Assembly: GCF_022458985.1 (NCBI RefSeq)
Contig: NC_061782.1
Location: 14,615,172-14,679,171, forward strand
Direction: 5' to 3'
Length of the DNA: 64,000 nucleotides
DNA from: Mugil cephalus
Lineage: Eukaryota; Chordata; Actinopteri; Mugiliformes; Mugilidae
In this document: piece after piece, positions 14,853 through 29,100 of the stretch
Position numbering within the stretch: position 1 is the stretch's first letter
Layout of the letters: every line of letters starts with the position of its first letter
Notes under the pieces: model-generated
What the model was told of the DNA's origin: nothing
Seen by the model: the letters and a program-made list of their open reading frames with translations, nothing else
The model's database searches: none
Position numbers and translations under genes: made by a program

Positions 14853-17800
14853 AAATGTCTCCTTTGTACTCATTTGAGCACTCATCGTTTTCTGACGCCA
14901 ATAAATCAAGATCAGGTGAATTATAAGACCTAAAACAAGGCCATTTAGGGTTAAGGGGTCACGGTAAGATTTGTAATTACTTTCGTTCATAACCAGTATT
15001 CACCATCTTGTATGGCTTGAATTGTTGATGTGTTTGACACCAAATGGTGTTCATCATTTTGGGTAGACAAAGTAGAAAGATTTCACTGAAATTGTGCAAA
15101 TCTGAACGTGGTCATACAGCAACATCTGCTGGCTTTGCTGTGAAGTTGCTTCAGAGTAGCAGGCGATCACATTTTTCCATCCACTCACTGATCTTACTGG
15201 TCAAATTCCGTAACTTACTGTGAGGTTCGTGTGCTTCCTGTACACTTTTTGGGTTGTACTTATTTCAGTTATATTTTCGTAACCCATTTCCTCCTCCTGT
15301 ATGAGTAAACTGTAAATTTAAAGTTATAGCTGTAGTGTCCCAAGTGGCCACAAGAGGACTCCCTTCACTGAACAATATAACAGACCAGCCGTACTGTACA
15401 TTGAAGCCTTTTACTTGGCAGTAAAACTAATTGTTCATCAAATAGGATCTAAATGCTACTGATACACAGAGCAGTCAGTGAACACACTTGTCTTTTTTTT
15501 TTTATAAACACCATTTGGAGTAGATATTAGATATTCCTCTTTGCTGTGTGACCTTTTCAGATCATTTGCATGGAAATACCGCAAGAGTCTGTGTAAATGA
15601 AGTTCTTAAAATGCCAGCGAATAGTATATCCTAAGTTTAACTTTAACTCCAAGCCTGTCTTAGGTGTTTCTCTCTATCCTGCTATGTGTAACATTTCCTT
15701 TTGTATGGGATGCAGAAGCTGCAACCAGGTCTGACCTCATGGAACTGCTGATTCTAGACCAGGAACAAAAAAACGGCAGCTTTAAAAACACTTAATTAGC
15801 GATGAATAACAGTACTCAACAAGGAATATAAAATGATGACTTGCAACTTCTCATGACCTTCAATCTCTTGAACGTAGCACTCTACCCAAGAGAATTATCT
15901 GCAGCTCCTTTAAAGTTATTTTTTTTTTTTTTTTTGTGTCTTTGTTGGTTAGTCTGGCATATTTACGTGCCAAGTCTTAAATATAGGTATGTGGGTCATA
16001 CATTTCTCTACCGCAGTTCTCATTGCCGACACCGTCGAGGGGGTGAAGAGGGACACAGTAGCTTGGAGACACTCATTGACACATTTTAAGTCGTTTGCTT
16101 CTGTTTCCTAGTAGAAACTTATATATATAACTTATATACAGTATATATTTAATGTGTATATATCAAGATTAAACACTGGCACTTAATTCAGATAATCTTG
16201 ACTCCACGACACAGTAGAAATTGAATTATATTCATATATTGATAAAGTGGACAGTGAACTAGAGTATATGGAGTGAATATTCAAAGTGCGTCCTTTTTCC
16301 CACAGAGCGTAGTGACCTCGAACACGTCGGTTCCCAGTGTACTTTATTTTTGTACTCGACAAAATGTCAAAGCCACTTCGACCCAGAAAATACCGTTCGA
16401 ATTCACGATTATCACTTAATGGGCGTTTTAAAGGGGGGTGAAAACGGGTAGGTGGCTTTTGCATAGGTGTGCGGAGCAGAAAATGTTGCGGGGGACCGAC
16501 AACAAAAAGGCTGTGGGGTCCCTCGCAGCTCCGCGGTGCTCCGCTGGCGTGCGGTAGTGGGAGGTTTGACATAAGTGGAGCTTTCAACCCAGAGACTGGT
16601 AACAGATGGTGTTGGGAAATTAAGCTCCTCTTTCCACAGCCCCGTCGGTCCGTCCCAGGAGTCTGTGCCTCTCTGTCTTTGTCTCTCTTTCTTCCTGCAG
16701 CCCCCGTTCCCAGTGTCTCTCACTCATTTTTCGTTCTTCTGTTTCTTATCTTCCGGCCCCATCCTTTGTTTCAGTTTCATTCAACGCTAATCCAGAATGG
16801 AAGAAGAAAAAAAAGGAAAGAAAAGAAATTTCACATCACTGCAATAAAATGACATTATACGAAAATAGTAGCTGGAAGAAAATAATTTGAGGAGAAGATG
16901 TAAAAAGACGGGCTGTCGATGTGACAAGGATTAGGCAAAAAAAGATGGGGAGGATGGAGAAGAGATATAAATGAGCGGACAGCGTTAAGGAGATGATGTA
17001 TGACGCTGAGCTGCAGAGCAACTGTGATGCAGGCCGGTGTGTTCAAGAGACCTCGCCAGGGGCCTCCAGGGACCCTCGTGCAAACCACATAAAACCAGAT
17101 AGAGGACATTTACCTCTTCTTTCCTCCAGGACAGGAAGGGACTTTGTAGTGACAATGTTCCTTTGCCTGCTTGTATAACAAAGGTGTTTTTATTCTTTCT
17201 TTTTTTTTTTTTTTTTTTTTTTGCACTTTATGATGGATGGTTATGAGGAACACGTGTTTATTCCCTCACAACAGGTGCCGTTTTAATGGCCTGTCTCTCT
17301 CCATGCGGAGCTGAGTTGTGGTATTCTAAGAAGAAAATAGAAAGATTCCCGGTGTGTTTTTATTTTTCCGCGCAGATACCAGTGTCCTCTTCCACGGTGC
17401 TGCGGATGTGCAGTGCTACTATTCTAAACCGAATTTTATGCAGTAATTAAATTCACATCCCTCCAATGTCTGATGTTCTACTAAATTTAGTTTTGTAATA
17501 ACCAAGCTGTCATTGTTTTTCAGCCATCAGCTCCAGTCTCCAGTATGTTTTTAATGGCACTGTGAACATTTTTTTTTCTTTTCTTTTGCAAAGGGGCAAC
17601 TCGCTGCTGTAAAGTGTGGCCGGGCATTTGAGGATGCGCTGCATCTTAATGAGGTATGTCTCCCTTGTTGGCCTCAGCAGGGGAATCATCACAGCTCATT
17701 TTGCAGTCCTGCAGTGTCCTATCAGCTTTGGCAGCCTGCACTAAGTTCACTCCATCTGCCAGTTGCTAGGTGCTGATATATAAAATGATCTGTGCCTTGG

Positions 17801-18499
17801 TAGCCCCTGAGCACCAGGGAAGTGATTTGCTTTTGAGGACAAACTGTGTTTCGTGAATCCTAATTATCCTCTTTGCATCACCATCCTGACATAGTTTTGT
17901 CATTTATCCCTCTCTGGAAGCGGTGGAGGGAGGGGGGAGACCTGCAGAGACTGCAGCAAAACTACATCTGCCCAAGCAGACGCTGTGTAAAGCCGAAATG
18001 CAACAATAGTATTTTCCATCAATCCATTTTCGCAAGTTCAGCCAGAGGTGAAAAAAATGATACCTGCTGTCTAATTCTGGCACTCTAACCGGTGTGCACA
18101 CGTGAAAAATCACTTCTCGGTTTCAATCATGTGAGGTGTATTGAAACCACTCTGTGGCCCTTTTTTTTTTTCCCCAGACTGTTAACGTGCTGTCTGAGGC
18201 TCAGAGGACATCAGTCCAGGATGAAAGCGTGTCAGCTCACCTGCCTCCCCGACACCCACCGGCTTCCTCGGGTATTCTGCTCCTTTTTGCCGGCGTGGAA
18301 GGACAGTCTGCGGAGCTGCAAGAAAAAGGAAACAGTGAACAGTTGTACGGCAGGAAAGAAAAAAAGAAGGGGGATTTGGCAGAAAGGGAGGTAAAGGAGA
18401 GAGGGAGAATCAGGAGGGTGCGGTAATGAGAAAGGGCAGCAGATGTGAGTGACAGTATGATGGAATGCTCTGTGTGATAGTCATGCTCTCCAGATTGGG

Positions 18500-18500
<1 letters not shown>
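14853..18500. other. Gene-free interval, start of the desert
   Basis: I find no gene. The open frames here have no recognisable domain and several depend on A- or T-rich tracts. Simple features are T runs near 15485, 15919 and 17203-17222, and an AT-rich patch at 16120-16160. The segment 16380-16700 is somewhat GC-richer but shows no convincing exon. Confidence 0.55.

Positions 18501-18554
<54 letters not shown>
18501..18554. repeat. (GT)n microsatellite
   Basis: Uninterrupted GT dinucleotides for about 54 bases. They generate spurious Cys-Val reading frames. Confidence 0.97.
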
Positions 18555-18555
<1 letters not shown>

Positions 18556-20947
18556 CGTTATTGAAGAATCATGCGTGCATGTGTGTGTCCTTGGGTTTAG
18601 AGAAAGGATGCTCCATACAGGCTTACGGGCTTTGTGCAAAAATATGAGCTATTCTTCGGCATCTATCAATTTGCCAATGAAACCGAAATATTCTAAGAAG
18701 CTACACAACGCTGCACAATGGCCTCCTGTTGTAATGTTAATGTTAATTGTAGTATTATTGGCATTGATCTGCCTCCCGTTTACTCTCTTGCCAAAACTTA
18801 GATGAAAAGATCGATACCACTTCTGCGTCTGTATGCTAAGTGGGAAGCTATGGCCAAGTAACTTTGCTTAGCAGTAAGATTAGGAATGAGGAGCAGGTAG
18901 CTACATCCGAAGGTAAGGAAACCCACCTGCAAGCAAATCCAAAACTCTGTATTTTAACACACAATTGCATGTTTCTTTATTGCACCGTGTCAGTGTAACA
19001 CTGTGGGATATGTGTAGACAAAACTAGCATGTAACATGCTATTTATGCCCTTCAGAGGTGATACACGACTTGTTACTTTTGAAAGCTATCTCAGCCGTAG
19101 CCCTGTATTTATTCTAATCAGGTGGAATGTGAAAATGAGAAGTTGCGGTCTTGTTGTTTACACGTTTGATAATTTCTTGGTTTCCAGTCTTTGTTTAGAA
19201 AACGCATTAAGCGCTGGCTGTAGCAAGCAGATATGTTCTCGTCTAACTCTATTTTCCTTCTTCTTTAAACTGCTTAGTCCCAAATGTCAGTTATAGGTAC
19301 GTGTAAGAGTGTGCGAATAACATTTATGCTAATGTGGCATGTAAACAAAAAAACAAACACAAAAAAAAGGAAAGAGTAAAACAAAACCAAAGAGAAATTA
19401 CAATGCAGAAAACCCGAACTGTTTCCAATTCATCCTTATTCCAGGGACGTTAACTGCACACGAACAAATTTATAGATTCAATTTATGAACACAATGCTCC
19501 CTCGAGCACATGGCCGGTCCAGTTTTCTTCAATCAATGAAGCAAATTTGTGTTTCAGACGTTGCATCATGCCGCTTCCAAAGCACCAGTGTGGCTGTGGT
19601 GCATGGTTTTTCAATAGCAGTCAAAAATCAAATTGTCTCAGTCTCCGTGGGCGTGCAACACTTTGATATAGTCCCCATATGAGGACACAGTCAAATTGTA
19701 ATAGACTTTATTCCTGGTAAGGACGGAGCAGAGTTGTGTTTGGGCTGCACGCAGCACTCGGCTGTCTGTGTGGCTGAGTTATTCTGCCATTTTTCAGCCC
19801 GTGCACATTCCTGCACTCATTGGTATTCCTGTTCATATTACCCTCCTCAATCAGCAGCAGAGAAGCTCTGATTAATGGCAACAGTGAGAGCAATCTTCCA
19901 GTGATTCATTAAACAGGACTGGCATGAATAAAAAGGAAGATTTGCTCATATTGCCTCTCAGATCCCATAATATGTTCTGTCGCTGCGAAAATGCATAATT
20001 CATGTCCTGATAGGTCAAGATCTTATGAAGAAACAACGAGAAGCTGTCTACATGTTCTGGTACTTTGGATAGTTTCCCTTTGTATCCGACTGTATTTGTT
20101 AACTCTGAATAATAGTATATGTATGTACTGTTTTATGGCCAAATTAACTATATATCAGCCCGTTTCCCTACATATCTTAAAGATTATCTGTTTGATTCAT
20201 TTTTACTTAATGCCCTAAAGCACATTTCAGCTGCGTTTAAGTACATTTTAATCGTAGTTTCGCATTCACGACTCAGGCAGTCGAGTTATTTAACTGTCAG
20301 TGTGAGGCTGTCAATATGGTCTCAGTTTATAAAAAGCATTTTCTAATTTGTCGGGTTTTAGTCACAGTTAATTAAATCTCCAGATGACTTGCATAACAAG
20401 CACAGGAAAAAAAAAACCCATAAGGAAAAAAAATATATATATATCATATTTCTAATGTGCATTTAAGGGTAATTTAAGGGTCATAGGTTAAGCGTGCTGA
20501 AAAACCATAGCTTGGCTTGTGAACTGATTCGCGGGCCAACAGAGACATCCTCCCTCCCTGAACCGCTCATACCAGACAAAACCCATCTATGGAAAATCAC
20601 CTCGGTGCTCCCATCCACAATATTACCGCGGATTGATTTCTATCAAACATTATCCCTGCAAATGTGCATGAACATGGGCCATCAGGCGAGTGCCATTACT
20701 GCAGCTCATTTGCGAGGTAAGAGACGATCGGATGTGACAGGGGCGGAATTAGCTTTGTGTTGGCTCTCTGTCACTCTCATCCTAAACTGCTGCTGGGTGG
20801 GGGAGTATGATTAAAAGGATATATAATTCCACCCTGCACATTAAAGACCTTGTGCCCCACTTTCCCTCCCACCTACATCGCGGAGCGCACAAAGGCCGCA
20901 CTTGTGCAGTGCATCATGCAGCGATGGAAGCCTCCCCGTTCCCGGTG
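18555..20947. other. Gene-free interval
   Basis: I see no gene, RNA or clear mobile element. An AT-rich patch (atatatatat) occurs at 20430-20441. Confidence 0.5.
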
Positions 20948-20991
20948 TCTTCTTCTTCTTCTTCTTCTTCTTCTTCTTCTTCTTCTTCTTC
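20948..20991. repeat. (TTC)n microsatellite
   Basis: About 14 to 15 perfect TTC units. They encode artefactual poly-Ser or poly-Lys stretches on the two strands. Confidence 0.97.
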
Positions 20992-23900
20992 AAGGTGATG
21001 GCTGATCCGAGTGATAAAATGGATGAAAGCATCCAGGTGGAAAGCCAATCACATAGAGATCCCTCGTATTGCTTTTAAATTATAACACACCTACATGGAA
21101 TGAATGCAGCGGACAGTGTGAGTGAGCTGAGGCCGTGTTTCTTTACACCGGCTCCATAGTGGTATTTTTCTTTTTTTTCTTTTTTTGCAACGGGCAGCTT
21201 GCTCTGTCATTGAGCATCGTTAAAAATCAATAGGCTCTGACCTAACCTCTTTCAGGGACTGTGCTGGAGACCCCAACACACTGATCAGGACACATACCAG
21301 GACGCATGTCTTCCACCGCTTCAGTTGAATCACTAGCTGACTGCTAAAGAGACTAGTGATGCTGGCAGCAGTTGTTGAGTGGTTGTAGGCAGTTAGTTTT
21401 ACCCTGTTAATTTTACCTGGTGCTAGCATAATTACCCACATATATCTATGGGAAATAGTTTGCAGTTATTTTTTCATGTGTTAACATGCTGCATGACATA
21501 CAGAACGAATATCTGTTCATGTTTTCTAGCCATGCAAGTGGCATGGATCTATGGGTCACAATTTCAGCACAGATTAAACCCTAGTCCAGACATTTATGTT
21601 TCCCTCCCCTCATTGTGTTATTTAACCTTTAACAGCTAGCTAGCATCGGGTCAACAGTGTCATTTGTCTAATAATTTGATTTCCCACTCATGTACAATGC
21701 ATGAAAATTCTGACATTTCCATGCCTCTGCTGCACTTTGTGTGTTGTGCTAACACTAATCTTACTGCAGGGGTGGAGGAATCAGTTCTTATGTTCCTGTT
21801 ACTGATTAAATAAAATAAACGTAAACCTAACTAAACTGTAAACCTCTATAAACCACAGCACGACATCTTACCAGTCCCGGTGCCAAGACTGATGCAAATA
21901 AAGTGAGACGCCAGCTAAATGTTCTGGGCATTTAGCGGGCGTGCTCCATGTAACGGCTGCTTCAGGGTTAGAGTTCTCTTAAATGGTGTTTGTTACCAGA
22001 TGTGCAGCGACACTTCTGAAGAGGACACTGTGGTTCCTCAGGCTACCTTGCTATGAATGTAGCCAGCAAATGTGCCATGTTAACGCATCAGTAAAACAAT
22101 TGGCAGCTTTTTGTTTTTAAGACAAAATATCAGCATATGGTAAGCCAAATATTAGCATGTTAGCATGCTCATAGTTGATTACACTTTCAACAAAACACTG
22201 CAGTTATTGTACATCTTAAACTTTGTCCTGTGCAAGACCAGAATGAGAATAGTTTCCCTTTGGTTATTTTTCATTCACAAGCACTGAATATATTTTTTAC
22301 CACCTCCTAAACCCAAGTGAAACGAGTGATCCTATCGAAAACATTATATCATCATATGATATCGTATTGAATGCTGATGTGGAAAGGTTTCCACCATAAT
22401 ACCATTGTTTCAGAGGTTCCTGAATTCACCGTTAAACCAGGTGAAACTGGGTCAGATCCTACAACCGTAAGTAAAGCTGCACCTCAGAAAGACTGATTTC
22501 TCCCTGTGTCTGTGTTTCAAGTTTTGTAGATGGATTAGGCTACGCGTTGAGAAACCCATTAATAATTAAGAGGAACCCAGGATATAAGCTGCTCCCTGTT
22601 GTGCAGTCAACTGCACTGGTACGAAAAAGAGAAGGGATAGAGGAAAATGAAATGAACGATGAGACGTGTTGGATGTGCGGATAAATATGGAAAGCAGGAA
22701 ACGAGAGGTTTAGTAAAAGTTAGCAGGAAAATGTTCGTTCGTTGCTCTTATTATGCAATGAACGACTTAAAAAGCAACCCTGAGTATCTGTGCTTTAGAT
22801 GTAACGTGTCTGTAAAGCAGACATTATTAATTGCGTGAGAAAAACAAATCCTACTTCGTCGGTCTGAAAGACTTCACTCCACTTTGTGACATCGGGTTAA
22901 TACGAGGAAGCAGTAATTGTCCCCACAGACCATCATCTGTCTTATCAATAAAAGGCTCATTATGATTCATTACAGGAGGGACGATTACTTTAAGTGTTTC
23001 CCTCTGTGTTTGTTGGAAAAGTGGCATAAAATAGAACACCTAGGTAATCCCTAATGGCTGCTGTAACGCATGCATGATTTCACGCCTTCTGGTGCTGCTA
23101 TTCCAAGAGCAGCAGCTATGATTAGAGTCCCAGCGGTGATGTTTATTCCCCGTGAGCTTCAGCCCCGACTCTCAGACATGATACAAAGACCTAACATAAA
23201 ACACAATCAAATAAAATGAAAAGAAATTATGATTGTAGTATTGCCACGGTGGATTTTGTGTTTACTTCCATGGTGACATTATTCACTGAACAGCTTATTA
23301 TTTCCTTGGGGGTTCTTGGGATGTGCCTGCTTGCTTATGTATTTTCGCACGCTGAAGGAAAGTCATGAGAAAAGAGTGGAATGTGAGCCATCTTGCATGT
23401 TTACGTAACGCTTCCGTAGACCAAAGGCACCAGGATAGTCTTCGACCTCAGTTACATTAACTTGGAATGAATGCATTATGAGCTACTTGAGTTGCTTTAT
23501 GCCAAACGTTACATGCTCTGTTGAGCAAATGACTGCGAGACTTTCCACTGGCCTCTGCTAAAGCCCAGGCTGCGATATTAAGATTTAACATCACCACTGA
23601 CAAGGGTTGGAGGAAAAAGTTGTTTTGTATTCCCTCTAGCCGAGCTGAAGACCAGCATCGAACAAGCTAGTAGGGAGAGTAGCACGCTATCAATGGGCCG
23701 ACTGGCTCTGGCGTTCAGCTTCAAAGAACCGCCTGGAGGCATCGTTTCTAATATTGTCTCAGAGTCTGTTTTTCACAAAAGTACTGATGCATGAGTGGCC
23801 TGAAAAAACAGAGGGGAAACATCAAAAGTGCTTTTGAAGTGTCGGGCAGGAGGAGGGGGTTGTCAGACCACAACTAAACGTTTCCACCGGAATCCTGATT

Positions 23901-25480
23901 GGTATACAGACTTGCACCGATGGAGATCTTTCTTTTTTTGGGTGGGGGGGAGGGATTATGCTTCTATCCAAAGAAAGATTAGGCTAAAATGAAATGGCAA
24001 ATATATGCAAAGAAAGTGCCAGTGTGATTCTCCACCTTTGCAACACACGCCAAAAGATGTAGGTGTGCGACATGTAAGGGTGGGGGCAGGATGAGCAGAT
24101 GTGTCTGTATGTGCTTCATGTCTGGCGCTTTAATCCGCAACCGGAACAACGGAATCAAAACGGAGGATATGTCTAATTGTATCATCGTTCATCCTGAGCA
24201 CACGGCCTGAGCAGCGTGTAGCTCCTTCCTCCCTCAACCCCCTCCGCCCCCCTTCCTTTCTTTCTCCCACATGGACGAACATAGTGACGTACCGAGCTGC
24301 CCTCAGTAGGGGATGTGTAAACAGCTGTAAAGCCGGGGCTGGGCACACTTCATCATCACAGCATAGCACCAGACCCCAGGCATCTGATGTAGCAGAGACA
24401 GTTTGAGTGTAAGCAGGAGTTTCATGGAAAATCACAGTGACCATAATAAGACGTTTTTCTGGTGGGATTTCTATCACTGCGTATGTTTTTTTTCTTTCTA
24501 TTTCAACCACATGCATAGATGCACAGATGTATAATCTGCAGATTTCTTATTAAAATTACTGTAGCAAATCGCTGTTATTATGTGCTTTTTTTTTTTTTTT
24601 TGGTGGGGCCTAGCGCTCGCTGAGACTTTGACGTGAGTGTCAGCGCCGCACTCTGGGAAATGACTGGTCTGTCACGCTCCGGTTGACTTCCATCTTTCAT
24701 CCCCTCAGTCCCCGCCATGTTGTTTTCTGTCTGTCACTTCAGATTGGACTCACAGTACAGTAAGCCTCCGCTCATGTCTAATTGGAGAGACGAGAGAGAC
24801 GAGCTCCGTGCTTTCTCCAAATGCGGCCGCTCGAGCACTTAGCGAGTCATTAAACTCACCAACGCAGTCCTTTAGCTCCACCTGACATTTTCATATCAAG
24901 TATCGCGCATAAGGATCATCTACGTAGCTGATCTGATGAGAGTGCTTTGTGTCTATTGTTTTGGATGATTCTTGATTAAAATAAAGCCGTAGCCAAAATA
25001 TGAGCTTTTAAGTACACATTGTTTGCAATCACAGCCTGTGATAGTATTTGGTCCACTCAGGTGTAATTTTAGTCATTTTCAGCCTGTTTGCTTGTTGCTG
25101 CCAGTAGGCTAAAGGAAAGAAAAAGAGTGGAATGATGAGCAGGAGACCGTAGCTTCCCAATCTTTATAAACTCATTTGTAGAAATGTTGAACAAAGCCAG
25201 ATTCAAATGTCTTGTTTGAAGTTATATATGGGAAAATAGCCCCCTGTACAAACGTAAGTACTTTTAGAGAGTTTCATCTACTGTAAGTGCAAGTGAAGGT
25301 TTCTGACATCAGTGGTTCAGGAATGTACGAACCTGAAAAAAAACAGCTTCTACAGAAGTATGGGTTGCAAAATTCCACAAGGAATAAAATGTCAAGCAAT
25401 GAAGGACATTTTGTAGGATATTTTATTTAAAGTTCATTTTCCACACCTGCCTAAAACTTAAAAGTTACTGCATACAGTGT
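20992..25480. other. Gene-free interval with dispersed repeat traces
   Basis: No gene is recognised. The sequence near 22145-22175 (attagcatgttagcatgctc) resembles a dispersed fish repeat built around TTAGCATGCTAAC, also traced near 54430 and 59475. T runs occur at 24585-24601. The reading frame at 24130-24516 (minus) has no recognisable domain. Confidence 0.5.
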
Positions 25481-25519
25481 GAAATGCTGTAAAAATCCCT
25501 GACTGCAAATGTACCTATA

Positions 25520-26195
25520 TGGGTGCAGTAGGAGAAATCTAAATCAAATCAGTATTTGGTGTGACCACCCTTTGCCTTCAAGACAGCATCAGTTCTTACA
25601 CACACTTTCTCCTCCGGCTCATAGGTTGTCCTAAACATTTTAGAGAACTAACCACAGATCTTCTGTGGATGTAGGCTTCCTCATATCCTTCTGTCTCTTC
25701 ATGTAATCCCAGACATGTTGAGATCAGGGCTCTGTGGGGGCCATGCCATTACTTCCTAGACTTCTTGTTTTTCTTGATGCTACAGCCAAATATTTCAAAA
25801 TTTGACTCATCAGTCCAGAGCACCTGCTGCCATTTTTCTGCACCGCAGTTCCTATGTTTTCATGCATAGCTGTGTCTCTTGGCCTTATTTCCATGTCAGA
25901 GGGATGGATTTTTGGCTGCAACTCTTCCACGAAGACCACTTCTGGCCAGACTTCTCTGGACAGTAGATGAGTGTACTTTGGTAACATAGGTTTCTGCCAG
26001 TTATGAGCTGGTGGAAATAAGCAGGGAAATAAGCTTGATGTGTTGTTTGTCTGCTGCACTGAGTGTCCTCAGCCGACCACTACATCTACAATCCAACAAA
26101 ATCCAAAACTTTGTGCAAGTGTACCTATAAGGACCGATGCTGGTTTGAAGGCAAAGGGTAGTAACACCAAATATTGATGTGATTGGAGTTTTCTT
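25520..26195 (-). mobile_element. Degenerate Tc1/mariner-type transposon, minus strand
   Basis: Terminal inverted repeats of about 40 bases are clear: aaatcagtatttggtgtgac and following at about 25540-25580, versus its reverse complement around 26135-26180 (...ggcaaagggtagtaacacca...). Minus-strand translation in broken frames gives the usual C-terminus of a Tc1 transposase close to the left end (AVLKAKGGHTKY) and, further in, CSGLMSQILKY in place of the first catalytic segment. Multiple frameshifts make it inactive, and its length near 0.67 kb implies internal deletion. Confidence 0.8.
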
Positions 26196-29100
26196 TTGTT
26201 TGCTCATTTTGCATTTTGTAAATTGATAAAAATAAAACAATCATTATTAAAAATGAAAAATCTTTGCCTGTTGTTTCTTTAAAAATGGAAAATACACACA
26301 TGCAGTGGTTATTGTTATCAGCTTTTCCATAAGGTTTGCTATATTTTGAGGTCTTTTAATTATGTTATCTCCTTGTCTTCATATTTACCTTTGCGGGTAA
26401 ATGTATAATAGTGGGATGTTTTCTTGGGTCACTGCCATGTCGGAGAGGTTTCAGTGGGATACTCTCTCCTTATTCACTTGCTGTCATGGTTCACTGTTTA
26501 TTCACTGAAGGGTATTAGAGTGTAGTTCTGAAAAGTCAATGAAATATTTAGGCAGTTGAATAAAGAAAACACGTAGATCTGCCATCGCTTTATTTCAAGC
26601 CCTTGAGCGCCCTTTAACCTTTGTTTGTCATGTCACAGATGGGCGTAACAACACACGTGCAAAAATGATGCAGACGTGCGCACACACACAAACGCACAAT
26701 TCACACAAGAGGAGGCAGTTAGAGTAGGCTCCGGACACATTTGTCACTCTGGCAGCCAGGCCTCCCATTCTCCGGGTTGGTGGCCTGGTTTCTGCACGGG
26801 GGCTGGGCATCTTCCCCGCCTGTGCTGCCTAGTAACTGTCAGATCTAGTCTGTGATTTATGCAAATTGGCAGGCAAGGGCTTGTGGGTCAGCCACGATAT
26901 GTGGTAAGACCATCAGTGGGACAGTGTACAAAGGCAAGTCAACAGAGGCAGTCATGTTGCATATCTAACAAAGTAAACCACTACCGAGGATGAATGTTTC
27001 TGGGACTGATATTTGCCCATAAAAAAAAACAAACAAAAACAACAAAACACATTTGGGTTAATTAAAAAAATAATATTATAATATAGAACGTCACAAACTG
27101 ACTATTTATGTAATAACTTTAAATGCTTGATTTTAGCAAAAACGGTAAAAAACACAAAATAGTGCATTACATAAATATATAAAATGAAAGTCATTACTTC
27201 ACTATAATAAAGTAAAAAAAAAAAAAAAAGTAAATATCAAATTCTCCAAGAAGCCGTAACTACAGAGTTAACGCAGTATTTTACAAGCTAAAACACTCAA
27301 CAGCACAGACAGACACTTTAATTTTTCCCCAGAACAGAAAATGGGAAAAATATCTATCAGTCGCTGCCTGCTGCCAACTTCTGGACTCAAATCCATCCCA
27401 AATGGGTTCCTCACAATCAAACACCTGCTCACTTTGTTCCCCCAACACTTTAGATGATTACTTGTGTGCAATCTGGCGCTGTCCACCCGTACAACACTTC
27501 TGGAAGGAGATCACTAATAAGCAATCTAGCGTTTTTTGACTGTTTTCGTTTAGCTCTCACCATCTTTGTGTTTGCCAGGCGATAACGTGGCCACTGTTGT
27601 CTTCCACCTCGCCGTCACAAGAGATGCATCCTCCTGGACTGGAAAATTAAATCCAGAAATCGTACAATCTGTGGTTAAACTAGCACGCCTAATCCTGAAA
27701 CACATCACAGATCTTCCCCTTTTACTGGTTCTTCCCTCTTCTTTTGTCAGTGTATCACATGTTTTTACTTGGGTTTGAGCCAAAAGATTAGTACAAAGGC
27801 CTAATCAGATTATATGTGAGAGGTTTCTAGCTATTATTACCCCATTAATTAACCGAGTATCCATCCCTTGCAAAAAGCCAAATAAACAAATTAGTTAACA
27901 AAGTCCAATATCCCCACAAGGTCGGAAACTTCTTGTAGGAGATGCTGTGTCCTGTTCATCCAATGTCCTTTCTGGGATGCCATTCCTCATCTGTCTCACC
28001 TCATTTTGCGGCAGCTCCCTGCAGCCTCTAACATCTGATTAAAGAAAAAAAAAATCTCCTCTGTAGTTATTTAAAAGGATGCCTCTAGACTGTGGTTTGC
28101 CTCAGATCCAGGTGATCCAGGTGGAACCGGGTGTAAGCATGTGACATTGCCTTCCTCCGATGCAAACAGTTGGTCTTTCTATTTTAACGGCTGTGCGCTT
28201 GCGGTGCTGGCACAGTTTAATTAGTGTGAATACATTAGGTCTGTGTGAGATCTTGCTACCTGGCAGGGGTTAGAGCTGGGCAGGGACTGCAGCAGGAGCA
28301 GGCTGCACCAGCGGCACTCCCAGGCCCCGCTGTAATGACCCTGCCAGGCTGACACAACGCTCCCACCTGGGGGACCACTGCGGCTTTCCAATGACAGATG
28401 GAGGGCTGCTGAGACAGGGGAGCTGGGCTGGATTACTGCAGGCTAACAGAGCAGCCATTAGACCAGCCAGTCTGCCAGCAAGCCAACATGTCTTTGTGTT
28501 GGCTCCACCTTTGCCTGGTAAGTAACATAATGGTGGGACTAGACTGACTGCCAAAAGTAGATTTTTACTCCACAATCATTTTGCATCAGTGTTGATGTTT
28601 GGGACTGCTTACATGGTGTGTTACTTGTGCTCAGCTTTGATTACTGTCAGCTAAACCTCCCAACTGAGCACTCATGCTCTCCTCTAAATTAAAGGAACTA
28701 AGATGAAGCTCTGGTTCTAGGAAAGGTCCCTAGATATTTTGTGTTTTCTTTCTCTTTTTTTTTTTTTTTTTTTTTTGTTGTTGTTGTTGTTGTTAGATTC
28801 ATGCTGGGCTATGGGATGATATACTTTTTCATTTTATGGATTTTAAGGACCAAGATGTTGCACTGGCACTTATTTTGATCCAAATCATTATCTCTAAGAT
28901 ATTTACAGACTTTCATCATAGCGCTATCCCATTATAAATGGCTGGCTTGTCACTCTCCTTTTGAGCTGTACATTTTTAACCCTTTAACGGGCATTGTAAC
29001 CATTGATCCTTTTTGGTAGTGGTAGTAGTAGACAATAAAATGCTTTAAAATGTCTCGTTTTGAACCCGTTTTCTAACCATTGCTAGTCAATTTGTAGGAT

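Noticed and set aside
18465..18805. Cys-Val repeat reading frames
   Set aside because: Translation artefact of the (GT)n microsatellite.
20807..21032. Poly-Ser and poly-Lys frames on opposite strands
   Set aside because: Translation artefact of the (TTC)n microsatellite.
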